The position numbers were made by a program, and so were the translations under genes. The notes below the pieces were generated by a model. It did not search any database and had not been told where the DNA came from. It was given only the letters and a program-made list of their open reading frames with translations. DNA of 34,400 bases from the NCBI RefSeq assembly GCF_000090795.2, contig NW_003546261.1, positions 526,131-560,530 of the forward strand. Direction: 5' to 3'. The DNA is from Amphimedon queenslandica (taxonomy: Eukaryota > Porifera > Demospongiae > Haplosclerida > Niphatidae). Below are positions 10,434 through 20,409 of the stretch, in pieces. The stretch's first letter is position 1. The number at the start of each line of letters is the position of its first letter.

Positions 10434-11060
10434 TGATGTTATTATGCTATACATACTTGAAATACGGCAATATTAGTTGTCTGTACTTTAATGGAAATTT
10501 TTTTCATGTCCGTAGTGCAGCACAGCAATGATCAGCAATCATTGTTGATTGTTTTCTTCGAGTGCAAAAAAAAGTGAGATATGTTAATGTGACTGACTTT
10601 TTAGATTAGATAAATAATTTCACTAGCTACACTGTTTTATCAAAATTTAGAATTGATAAATGACAATGATGTTTTGTCTAAAAAAGTAATATGAATTAAT
10701 AGCCACTGCAATTGCACTAATATACTTTCCATTTGATTTTTATACTATAAAGATAAGGCACTATTAGTTGTTATATTTTGAACTTTAATTGAAGTCTATA
10801 TAATATTCTTAATTCCGTTATAGATGAGCACAGCAATGATGAAGAATCATTGTCGATTGTTTTCTTACGAGTACAAAAAACATAGTAAGTGAAATATGTT
10901 AATATGACTGACTTCTTGGATCAGATAAATAATTTCACTAGTTACACTGTTTTATCACGATTTAGAAGTGAAAAATGACAACCACGATGTTTTACCAAAA
11001 AAAAGTAATATGAATTAATATGATAGCCCCTGCAACTGTGCGAGTATACTTTCGATTAAT
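10434..11060. repeat. Diverged tandem duplication, period about 308-319 bp
   Basis: CACAGCAATGAT at 10521 recurs at 10829. The following AATCATTG, GATTGTTTTCTT, ACTGACTT, AGATAAATAATTTCACTAG and AGTAATATGAATTAAT blocks recur in the same order. Indels widen the offset to about 319 bp at the end. No coding frame is shared. It begins about 160 bp beyond the pogo right end. Confidence 0.85.
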
Positions 11061-11345
11061 TTTTAAAATATGACCCATCGATAACAAAAACGAGTGATTA
11101 TGATAATAATTGTAAAGATATAGATATCCACGATAATATGATTTTGATAGTGATCATCATCCAGAGATGCCAACCACCACTGATCAAAATGCGTGAGGAC
11201 TTAGCAGTTGACTCATAAGATGTGGTAGGCTGACTACTTAAGCATGAATGCATTATAATTGCTGACAAATTGATACTTTTTAATAGTTTATTTAATAATA
11301 AAGGTGTGGTTACACAGTCTATCTCTTAAATGGCAAATGGCAGCT

Positions 11346-13901
11346 CTATGAAGATGAGCTTGAAGATGCAGCTGTACTAGAGTGTGCCTTATTGTAAAGT
11401 GTTGCTGCAGTCTTAGCTGTTTGGAGAACTGATTTAGAAGGTTCAAATTCATGACAAGGCTGTTCTCTACTGTCAGGAATGCCTAACTTCACCAGCAGTA
11501 TGCTACAAAGTGTCCCATTCAGTTTATGGTTGGGACGGAAAGCTGTTTTATTCTTAGTTACCATACTGAACAACCTTTCCTCCTCAGCATTAGAATGGGG
11601 AATTACTAGCACCAATTTGGCAATTTTAGCAATGCGGCTCAATTGATAAGAACCATCAGGAAGCTTTTTCCTACCCAGTTCACTCCAAATCACATGCATT
11701 CTCTGACAGCATGTTCCATCATCATTCTCTGACACTGTGGCAGCTCTCGGTATGTCCATTACATCAGATTCTTCAAGCTGTTGATAATTGGTGAATTCTT
11801 TCGTACTTGTGTTAGGACAATAGCAGATGAGGAAGGTAATAACGAACTGTATCTGCAAAATTGGAATTACATAATGACAATATGATGGCATATAATACCT
11901 CCAAATAAAGAACTCTACTTGGTTGAAAGTGGCATCTCTTCTGAAATCAAAAGAAGCAAAAGCAGAGTTGGCATGTACTTCATCATGGAAAAGTAGATTT
12001 GCTAATAATAGCCAACAGCTGTTTCATGGAAACATCTCACTGCTTTGTAGAACTTGGTTACATCGGAAGAGGAATATCACCTTTATTCAGTAGTCTATTT
12101 AGGAGTGATCTGGTAGAGAAACCAATGTGTAGTGCATTATCTTTAAAGGTACAAGATTTTTTTTTTCATTTGAGTCGGTTCAATACATCAGGACATTTAC
12201 CAGAGAGTTGCTGATTTTTATATTGAACTGAGGAAATGTCAGCCTGTGAATCAACAATAGCTTGAATAGTGACAAATCTACCCAAAAGGTTTTTAAGGAA
12301 CTGCCATAGTTGGCCATAAACAGCTGAAATAATAGTGCCATCCCTGTGCAAGAACAAGTTAAGGCATACAAACAGTTGTAGTGCTGACTGATAAAAAAGA
12401 GATATGATGGAATCTGTATATAATCTATGGAGCCTTTCATATCTAGCATCGGTCCCTGCTAAACATGATACAACCAAAGGCTATAGTAAATTGACTAAAT
12501 GCAAATGGCTTACTCACCGAAAGAAAGTATGATCTTAATGCCATAAACTGCGTTAATGTCTTGTCAACTGCTGCTGAGCCATCTGGTGCTAACATGCTTC
12601 AAAATTTTCCGATAATCTGTGTCGCAGAAGGTACAATAATCTGATAAGCCATTATTCCTTTTTGTACTTTTATCAAAATAAAAGGAATTATTAACCATCA
12701 TCTCCTCAATGTCAAACTTAGTTATCTATATAAAAATAAGTGTTTGAAAGACATTATTTTATTAATTAATCATTCATTTATGCATTGCATTGCAGCTCCA
12801 TTGGGTGGAACTGATATGTTATTAGGCCAATATAACTGAGATGCAGTGGAACTAATTAGAAACTAATCGCGAAACTGACAACTTAGCACCCTATATACTT
12901 ACCACTTGGAAACTGGCAGAAGCTTTCATAGCAGTATTATGGACTAGGTGGAGGGACATCCCATTATAGATTCTTTTACACACAAGTCCTAATGGAGTTT
13001 CTTTTCCCCATATTTACTGAGGTGTTATCAACTCCAAGACCTATGTGAAACTCCATTCTTCAGCAGCGTCTCATCCAATTCGTTAACAATGGTTTTAGCA
13101 GTTCCAGAGTTTTCACCCGAAACATAAAAAAACAGTAACAATAAAACCTGAACTGGATACCAGTGAACACATGATGTGAGACATATATCTAATAACGGTG
13201 TTTCAACTATTTCTGTACCCTCACTAAAGAATCTCACTGTTAAGGAATTCATCTTTTCCACTCCATTATCATTGGAACTGTCAATAGCTATTGCAAACTT
13301 CATGTTGTCAACCAGCACAGCTTGAACACTAGGGGCTACAGAACCATTGACAATACAAGTTGTTTTGGCCCTAGCTGAAGAATACGACTTCACTATTTCA
13401 CTGTCTGGGAGAACGGTATAAAACAAAGGACTCAGAAGATCAGCGATAGCAAGTGGAATATTATGCTGTGCAAGAAAATTGGCAAATTTTACTTCTGCTC
13501 GTGTAACCTTAAAGATTGTGAAGTTACCCCGAAAAATTCAATAATACCTTGTCCTTTAGGAGCTGAGTTGCTTGTAAAGATGGAAAAAATAACTTGGAGT
13601 TAGTAGAGAGAGCCTTGGCATTTCTCTGATGTTGCTGTGTCTCACTGTGTCGCACAATATCAGCCTCCACTTGATGCCCACAGATCACATTTTTCATACA
13701 AATTGTGTAATGAAAAGTACATGGATTCTCCTTGACAGCTGCAGAAAAGGGCCACTTCTCTTGCCAGCTCTTGTTGTACTTAGTACTATAGATTGCAGCA
13801 CCACCATAGTTTTTACTACTTAAAGTTGCAGCGGCATCACTACTTGGGCATCTTTTTGCTACATTGCTACTTGAGCTACTGGAACTTCTCTTCATTTTCA
13901 A
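11346..13901 (-). pseudogene. hAT transposase with BED-like zinc finger, degenerate, one intron retained
   Basis: From the start at 13901 a Ser-rich leader is followed by a BED-like segment (KYNKSWQEKWPF, CTFHYTICMKNVICGH, DIVRHSETQQH). The catalytic core begins near 13420 (FYTVLPDSEIVKSYSSA) and includes FAIAIDSSNDNG with the first Asp, then GVDNTSVNMG near 13010. After a GT-AG intron (12717-12902, donor GTAAGTAT) the reading continues FDIEEMMVNNSFYFDKST and KHVSTRWL. A middle helical region (RYERLHRLYTDS, LGRFVTIQAIVDSQADIS) follows at 12166-12450. The C-terminal dimerisation domain at 11346-11800 is well kept (RIAKIAKLVLVIPHSNAEEERLF). Stops and frame changes near 13020, 12960, 12560 and 12000 make it inactive. 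The identification as hAT is secure. Confidence 0.85.
12717..12902 (-). other. Intron within the hAT transposase
   Basis: On the minus strand the exon ending ASFQV is followed by GTAAGTATA, and the next exon starts after ...GATAACTAAG with FDIEEMM, which is contiguous in the family. The 186-bp interruption therefore behaves as a spliced intron rather than decay. Confidence 0.65.
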
Positions 13902-14152
13902 TCAAAATACCTTAAATTGTTCAACTAGGCTATTATTATTATTACTCATTTATTAATAATAATTAATAGAATAATAACACTAATAAAAATATTGGGTGTG
14001 GTTCTATTAAAATGGTGTGTTCTATATTAATGAATATAATTATAAGATCAAGATGTCTGAATGCGTTAGTTAAGTTTCCTTTGGTGTGAGAGAGTGAGAT
14101 TGACCTAAAAAGCTTGAGACTCACGCCAAATGCGTGATAGTTGGTGTGTCTG

Positions 14153-14404
14153 CATCATCATGAAAGGTGTAATGTCTTGCAGTGGTAAAATGCAAAATGG
14201 AGACAGGAGTATATAAGAATAGAAGCTAATTGTACACTGTTGTGACAATGAAGAGCATTATAACTTCGTTATATATAAGTTAATATTAAATTGACAAGGA
14301 TGAACTGCAATAAATCGGACTGTTTTCTTGACAAACAAAAAATGATGACAAATATGACTTTTTCTAGTAATGTTGGATCATGTTATGTTTATTATTAAAG
14401 CAGA
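14153..14404. other. No recognised feature between the hAT and pogo elements
   Basis: About 250 bp of AT-rich sequence with short palindromic runs but no identifiable gene or repeat. Confidence 0.5.
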
Positions 14405-14406
14405 TA

Positions 14407-14431
14407 CCGTATACCGGTTAAATTTGGAGGT
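14407..14431 (+). repeat. Left terminal inverted repeat of the two-gene pogo-like element
   Basis: CCGTATACCGG then TTAAATTTGG, preceded by TA. It pairs with 18147-18171 in inverted orientation with one or two mismatches over 25 bp. Confidence 0.9.
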
Positions 14432-14560
14432 AAAATATTTTAATGGATTTGGCAGATTCCTTTAACACGCCAAAATTTTACACCACCAAAATTATTTTTT
14501 ATGACATTAATTAGGTGGGCGTGCCCAAGGCACGTGTATATTATGTGTATCACTATCACT

Positions 14561-16017
14561 ATGGCTACGATTTACAAGTACTTCTCTCGGGCTGAAAAGA
14601 ATAAAAGCACTGAGCGCTGCCATGGCTTTCCGGATCCCAAGGGTCAGCTTCGAGATCAAGTCCTGATGCAGGCTATTTTGTTGGCGAATGAATCTATCTC
14701 GCCTGTAATAAAGACAAAAGAAAGAGGCAAACATGGCTCTTATAGTGTCTACACTCCCGAAGAGTAGGCCAAAGTCGGCAAGCGAGCTTCCCAGTTTGGA
14801 GTAGCAAACACCTTGAGGTTTTTCAACAAAAAAGATGTAATTTGCTGAACGGCCACTTGCCACTTAAGGAGACAACAGTTCGCTCATGGACAAGGCAGTA
14901 CGAGGCAGAGCTAGCTAGAAGGAAAAGGGGGGAGATGAAACGACGGTCGTTGAGTTACCTTATAAAAAGAAAAGTAGACTAATCTTTTAGGAGATGAACT
15001 GGACAGACAGCTGAGAGTATATGTAAGAGCTTTAAGAAATAGTGGTGCTGTTGTAAATACAGCAATTGTAATGGCAGCTGCTCAAAGCATTGTTAAAAGC
15101 TATGACAGCAATCTCTTACAGTGTAATGGTTGACACATTGATTGTAACAAGCATTGGGTATTAGGCTTTTTGGAAAGACTGGGATATGTAAAACGCCAGG
15201 CCAATAGAAAGGCAAAGGTGTCAGTAACTAATTTTGAAGTCTTCAAAGCTCAATTTGTCTTTGATTTGCATACAGTTATGGACATGGAGAGCATTCCAAA
15301 GGAGTTAGTTGTCATTTCGGACCACTCTGGGAAGAATTATGTCCCAGTTAGCTGTTGGACTATGGCTACGGAAGGTTCCAAACGGGTGGAAATTGGACGT
15401 CTAACTGATAAGTGTCAGCTCACTTTGGTTCTTGCAGGATCGATGGCAGGAGATTTCTTACCTCTCCACGTGATATACGGTGGCAGTGCAAAGAGATGCA
15501 TCCCAAATAAAACATTTCCAGAAGACTGGGATATTACATTCACTCTCAATCACTTGGCAAAAGAGGAGACGACTGAAAGCTGTATATCTAAGATTATAGT
15601 TCCCTATTTTGAGAAAAAAGAATTGATCTTAATGTTTCCCTTGAACATCCAGCAATGCTCATATTTGATTGTTTTAAGGGGCAATGCACCAACAAGATAT
15701 ATTCCATTCTTGAAAAACATAACATCTATTTCATAATTATTCCTCCAAATTGTATGGATAGGTTACAGCCTCTTGTTGTTAGTGTAAACAAGTCAGCCAA
15801 AGAATTCATAAGAGGACAGTTCCAACAGTGGTATGCAGACGAAGTATGCAAACAGCTATCACCCAACCACTCACAGCATTCTTGTAATGTTGACTTACAA
15901 ATGTCTGTCACTAAACCCATTGGGGCTCAATGGCTGATCAGCCTTTACCATTATTTACTAGGAAAACAAGAAATAATTGTCAATGGATTCAAAGATGCTG
16001 GAATTTATTTTGAATAG
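14561..16017 (+). pseudogene. pogo-like DDE transposase, degenerate
   Basis: The start is MATIYKYFSRAEKNKS. A DNA-binding N-terminal part follows (FGVANTLRFFNKKD, and in another frame STVRTW-like and RKRGEMK). After a break, GDELDRQLRVYVRALRNSG, then NKHWVLGFLERLGYVKR, lead into the DDE core. The first Asp block is VVISDHSGKNYVPVS, with Asp kept. The middle reads AGSMAGDFLPLHVIYGGSAKRC. The second block LIFDCFKGQCTNK (about 15660) keeps Asp but lies in a new frame after a shift near 15640. The third block reads DRLQPLVVSVNKSAKEF, where the usual L-D-L has become L-V-V, so the last catalytic Asp is gone. The C-terminus (MSVTKPIGAQWL, NGFKDAGI) is intact to the stop at 16015-16017. This copy is inactive. 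Confidence 0.88.
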
Positions 16018-16030
16018 TACACTACTAGTA

Positions 16031-16385
16031 CAGTACGTCCTCAATTATCCGAACACCTTTGTTCACTTCTATTGGGAGATATGTTCAGATAGCTGAAATA
16101 GTCTGAATAAGTGAAATGCAACGCAGAATACAGTAGGCTGAGCTATCCTGTACTTTTTTTGAAGAATAAATGTGCATGAATTTCCTTTCTCTAACTCGCA
16201 AACCATCTCAGGCTTCTCTTCAATGGCCTTCCTCTTGGTTAAGCTCCGTGAATTCTTTGCTGCTGCAGCCATTTTAACCGGTTATTAATAAATTAACTAG
16301 TCTGAGCATGCGTATTAGAGACAGCCATGCGTTCGAATAAACGAGGGTTTGCATAAAAGAGGTACGGATAATCGAGGACGTACTG
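16031..16385 (-). mobile_element. Nested 355-bp Tigger-type deletion derivative (MITE-like)
   Basis: Inverted ends CAGTACGTCCTCAATTATCC (from 16031) and its inverted match (16365-16385) agree at 20 of 21 positions and are flanked by TA at 16029-16030 and 16386-16387. Inside, the minus-strand frame 16272-16069 begins MAAAAKNSRSLTKRKAIEEK and continues as a CENP-B/pogo-type helix-turn-helix. The element therefore arose by internal deletion of a full Tigger transposon and kept part of the transposase N-terminus. It landed 14 bp past the stop of the host pogo transposase and so is younger than the host element. Its end sequence differs from both larger pogo elements here. Confidence 0.9.
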
Positions 16386-16491
16386 TACACTATTATAATG
16401 ATTAGAAACTGAGTTGTGGTTAAATTATTAGTTTTTTATTTATAATTGAGAAAAGTCATGAAACTAATGATACTGATAATTATTGCATGCA

Positions 16492-18012
16492 TTAATTAGA
16501 TGGGAACAATGAAAAACTTTTTATCTCAAAGTAGTTGATAAGGTGATCCCTCATCTTCTCTTGAGCAAATGAATTTCTAGTGACAGGTGAGTGGAATAAG
16601 ATATTGACAACAGCTGCAATAGCAAATACTCCACAATCCATTGTACCATGTCTTTGCTTTTGCATGTTGGCACACTCAATACTAGCATTGCTGGGAAGAT
16701 GAAACAAGCTCATAACCACCTTTCTTGTGTCTTCATGAACACTGTGAATCATACCTTTCAACAACTCCAGGCTGAAATTAAACTGTTGATGCCAAAATCC
16801 TGTGATCTCCTCTATAGTGGATCACTTGCAGTCCAATGTTTATCTTGCTAGATGGAATTTTTTCTGCAGAAGAGTGTTGTGAAATCCTGCCATGGATGGA
16901 AACTGAAATGCAAACATTTTCTGAGCAAAATTAATGTGCTGGTCTCCTAGTCTTCTAGTATTATTAGCACAGGCATAGCTAGCCTAAGAAGAGAGGTGAG
17001 GCAAAGGGAAAAGAAAGCAAAATGGTTTGCAAAGTGCGCTGCAACTTTGACCACACCCCCTTTTCCCTCGCTGACATTTACGCATATTTTCACAAACAGT
17101 ACAAGATGATAATAATCTCGTACTTACGAAATATTATTACATTCATAATGATAATGCTGGTTCAGTTGCCTAGTAGGCCGTTTTTGGTTTGAGGGGAAAA
17201 ATGAATGAACCGAAGCTTGTCTTTTGCTTGCCATCTTACGTGCCTCAATGTGGTTAACTGATTAGTGATTATAAAAGTAATTAGCACTATCATTATGAGA
17301 TCATCATAACAAGAATCAATGACATCATCATTTCAAAATGGTTGACTTCCTCTGCCTATACTGCTGTAGAAAAAAGAATCAAAGGAGTGCCTCTGACTGC
17401 CTCAACTTGCATGAGGCTTGATTGGTAAGTAACATTTGAGCTCACAGAGTCAGGTGAGGCATTGCCCTCCATGCCTCACCCAGCCAGGCATACTTTGTCG
17501 TCAACTGTCAGTGATTAACCTCCAATGTTTAGCCAATTTGTGTCAGAATCTGTACCAATCATCTTCTCTTTTGACTTGATTGCTTTCCTTCTGGTCTTTG
17601 TCACTGACAGAGGTGATAGATCTATACCAGCTTCTGGGGCTAACTGAATTAAATGCTTAACTTTCGTTACATCTTGATCTGGCCCAGTAAAAATTATGAC
17701 ACAAGGTATCACTAGACCCCCTGCTCAGTTCATGAGAGTACCAGCGACTCCCTGTTACCTAACAAAAGATACTACAGCCATTTTTTAATATCAACAAGTG
17801 ACAAAGTGTAGAGATCTGATGGGGAAGATGGCCAACCACTTCATCAGAATTGTGGATGCTAACAGCTATGGATCATGACGGTTGCCTCTTTCTGCTTTAC
17901 ATAACAATATTTCACCTGTAGGGGCATCGCAAATAGCTTTATAGACGTAGAAACCATCGATGCAGTCTTCAACAGCACAAGAAACCTCAAAAGAAGAAAA
18001 CATCTTTCTCAT
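16492..18012 (-). pseudogene. HIRAN-like domain fused to Ulp1/C48-type cysteine protease, transposon cargo, degenerate
   Basis: From MRKMFSSFEVSC at 18012 the N-terminus shows a HIRAN-like domain: FYVYKAICDAP, LLCKAERGNRHDP, then after a frame change AVSIHNSDEVVGHLPHQIS and VTGSRWYSHEL. A linker (VIPCVIIFTGPDQDVTKVKH, then a basic stretch) leads to WLNIGG and LTVDDK. The protease part resumes after a roughly 540-bp interruption with QHINFAQKMF, LQVIHYRGDH (where Ulp1 enzymes normally have the catalytic His as H-W), RYDSQ (Asp) and QKQRHGTMDCGVFAIAAVV, the Q-x(n)-D-C-G-V-F block with the catalytic Cys. It ends EKMRDHLINYF. By family it would be a SUMO/ubiquitin-like-specific protease. At least three stops and two frame shifts make this copy dead. 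It is convergent with the transposase in the same element. Confidence 0.75.
16954..17493. other. Interruption of about 540 bp inside the protease gene (intron or insertion)
   Basis: The coding similarity stops at VDDK (17494-17505) and resumes at HINFAQ (about 16930-16947), blocks normally about 10-15 residues apart in this protease type. The interval is non-coding. Its edges carry faintly related motifs (AGGCATAGCTAGCC near 16971, and GGCTGGGTGAGGCAT in the opposite sense near 17477), which may be worn inverted ends of a small inserted element. No clear target duplication was found. Confidence 0.5.
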
Positions 18013-18146
18013 ACAGTCAATTGCACGTGGTGGGTGGAGGCGTTATCACCATAGAAACAATAAAATGGGCTTGGCCAATGAATTATAAAGACGCTAAATT
18101 TATTTCCTCTGAATTGATGATTTGCAAGAATCCGCCAAACATTTCC

Positions 18147-18171
18147 ACCACCAAATTTAACCGGTATACGG
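18147..18171 (-). repeat. Right terminal inverted repeat of the two-gene pogo-like element
   Basis: Read inward it begins CCGTATACCGGTTAAATTTG, matching the left end exactly over the first 21 bases, and is followed outside by TA at 18172-18173. Confidence 0.9.
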
Positions 18172-18173
18172 TA

Positions 18174-18805
18174 TTACTTTTTGTTGCAGAATGATTTCCT
18201 TTCTTTCAGTGTTATGGCCAGGTTTTTTCTGAAATTAGAGTTTATGGCATTACATTATTATAGCGAATGACTAACTTTGTTCTGGAGTATCACTTAGAAT
18301 AGCTTAGTTTGATATGAGTCTTAATAATGTAATGAAATATGAGAATATTGAGATGCTCTAGTAGAAAGAGAAAGAGACTGTGACAATAGTACTGGCAAAA
18401 TATAGTTAATGCTATGTAGTTTTATTATGTTAATAAAGTCTTGCTTTTAATTGCGAGAAAGAAGATAATTTTTCTTGCTATATTGTTTGTTGCTTGGACA
18501 ATTTAACATTGATGACCGCTGTTTTTTTCTAGGGAGAGAAATACATGTACTTATGTAGAGTATAGTATTATAATATAAATATATACTACTTTATAAGGTT
18601 TGTAGTTCCTATTATGTTTGGTTGACTGGGTACATAATTTGAAGTGCAGTAATAAAAATTAAGAAACATGTGACATGATGAATTTAATGCTGTTTACCCA
18701 TTGTGAGTGGCAATATGATGTTCTGTTGTGCAACAGAAATGTCAATTTTTACTTCTGAAGGGAATGCCATGTCAATGGCAAATAAAAAAAATAAAAAATT
18801 AAAAA
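18174..18805. other. No recognised feature
   Basis: AT-rich DNA between the pogo-like element and a foldback. No open frame with a recognisable motif was seen. Confidence 0.5.
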
Positions 18806-18990
18806 ACAAGGATTCCAAACAACCAACAAAAATATAAAATGAAAATCCTACTCGTGATGCAAATTCTACTCTACATTGTACTTTCAATGTTATTATGTAA
18901 GAATTACGGGTCACCTTACAATGTAGAGTAAAATTTGCGTCACAAGTAGGAATTTCATTTCGTATTTTCGTTGGTCGTTTGGAATCCTGC
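18806..18990. repeat. Foldback: long inverted repeat with about 75-bp arms
   Basis: The left arm 18806-18880 and the right arm 18917-18990 are inverted copies with roughly ten mismatches, separated by a 36-bp loop. Arm motifs include GGATTCCAAACAACC against GGTCGTTTGGAATCC, and CTCTACATTGTA against TACAATGTAGAG. A-rich sequence precedes and T-rich sequence follows it, so the pairing weakly continues outward. It resembles a foldback-type MITE; RNA from it would form a long hairpin. Several mismatches are transitions. Confidence 0.9.
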
Positions 18991-20400
18991 TTAACCTTGC
19001 TTTTTTTACTTTTTTATGTTCTTGTTTGTGTTGATCTTTTAATAATATTTATAATATGTCTTTAGGTGCCATTGTGATGCTTGTTAATTTTACACAAACA
19101 ATAATTTTCTTTATGATTACTATCATTGTAATGACTTGCCATCATTAATGAGAGACAGCATTGAATAGACGGAATATCAATTATCCTGATGACAAGTAAA
19201 ATTAATACTAGTCTTGACACAAGTCCTTGTTCAAGAAGCTGTGAGCTGAGAGTGTCCATCTTCCCTGCAATGTAGCAGCTATTCCTGTTCTTCCAGGCTG
19301 TTGTCATTCATATTATCATTGCATATCATAGCATTAATTAATTGTTTGTTTTTTTTAATAAAATAAAATCACACACTTGATAAAACAGTAACGTGTAAGA
19401 TTAATACCTTCTTTTAGCTGAAAACCTCCACTAAAGTATTGCAGTAGTTGATTCCAAGCATAGCTTGGTAAAAAATAAATTGCTTCTTCCAGAGCTGCAG
19501 ATCTGAGCATGCGCGACTACACCCAAATTTTGGAGCACATGCTTCTATAATTAACAAAATGGCGGCATGCAGCTAAGATGGCTCTATCCAACAGTCACAG
19601 TATCACTTGTTCTTTACTTGAAGAATGATCTGATGGGACATGGACCTGTGCATAAACTGTTGGAGTAGATTGGTGTAAGAATTATCCTTGTAGCATCAAC
19701 TGATACTGAGATACACACCGACAACTGGATCGACAGGACTTGATGATGATAAAGATGATGAAGATGAAAAAAGGTGGCTGAACAAAATGGCCAGTTCGCC
19801 AATTTTTGAATTTTTCTGAGACAGGGCCTAGAGCTACGCTAGTGGTACCAATGGAGTCCTCTGGACAAGATAAGGTCCTCTATAAAGTCTGGGAGCTCAT
19901 TTTCCCGGTATAGCAAGGCTACAAATGTCGTGGAAGACATTTTGTTTGGGGTGAATCCTACTTGGTAACGCTACCGCATTACTAATATAACCTTGAAATG
20001 TATGGGACTGAAAAAATTGTCAAAAAAATGTATGAAGAAATATCAGTTCCAGTATGTATAAAGAAGTGAAAGTTTACTACAATGTATTTCTTAAATCACT
20101 GTATAATTGTAGGTTGTATGATGAGAGTATGCACATTCTTTAATTAGCTATCATACAGTTAGAGTTGAAATAGTCTAAAAGAAACTAAAAGGAAGTGAAC
20201 ATTAAATAATTTTGCTTTGTCAATAGTAATGCAAAATATTTGTATACAAACATAACTCTTTTAACCTCCCTCTTTCCATGTGTTTCATTTTACACCTGTG
20301 TGAGTCACTAGTGTATGTATTTGTTTATTATGTAAGAGCACTAGTAATAATGATTAAATAATCTCCAAAGACATAACCTTACTCTTTATACTGTTCTTAT
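18991..20400. other. No recognised gene
   Basis: About 1.4 kb of AT-rich DNA. A plus-strand ATGGCGGCATGC near 19558 and a GCATGCGC near 19506 give a locally GC-richer patch, but no frame there stays open or shows a domain. Confidence 0.4.
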
Positions 20401-20409
20401 TTTCTGGTG

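Larger units (their letters stand above)
11162..14152 (-). mobile_element. hAT-superfamily DNA transposon (BED-type), with both ends
   Basis: The left end starts CAGAGATGCCAACCACCA at 11162. The right end read inward from 14152 starts CAGACACACCAACTATCA, and both continue into a GCGTGAG motif. The 8 bp outside each end (TCATCATC and CATCATCA) share CATCATC, close to a perfect 8-bp hAT target duplication allowing one base of drift. The transposase remnant lies between on the minus strand. This is one of two elements in the window with both ends supported. Confidence 0.8.
14407..18171. mobile_element. Two-gene pogo-like DNA transposon with intact ends
   Basis: The left end CCGTATACCGGTTAAATTTG starts at 14407 and the exact inverted match ends at 18171; similarity continues through GG(A/T)GGT and more loosely to about 40 bp. 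Both ends are flanked by TA (14405-14406 and 18172-18173), the expected target duplication. Inside are a plus-strand DDE transposase (14561-16017) and a minus-strand HIRAN/Ulp1 protein (18012-16492) whose 3' ends face each other. Without the later nested insertion at 16031-16385 the two stops would be about 120 bp apart. Both genes now carry stops and frame changes, so the copy is inactive, but the termini show that both genes travelled together. Confidence 0.85.

Noticed and set aside
14507-14863. 118-codon minus-strand open frame
   Set aside because: It is antisense to the N-terminal part of the pogo-like transposase and shows no motif.
18684-18914. Minus-strand open frame across the foldback arm
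   Set aside because: It is produced by one arm of the inverted repeat and low-complexity A/T runs.
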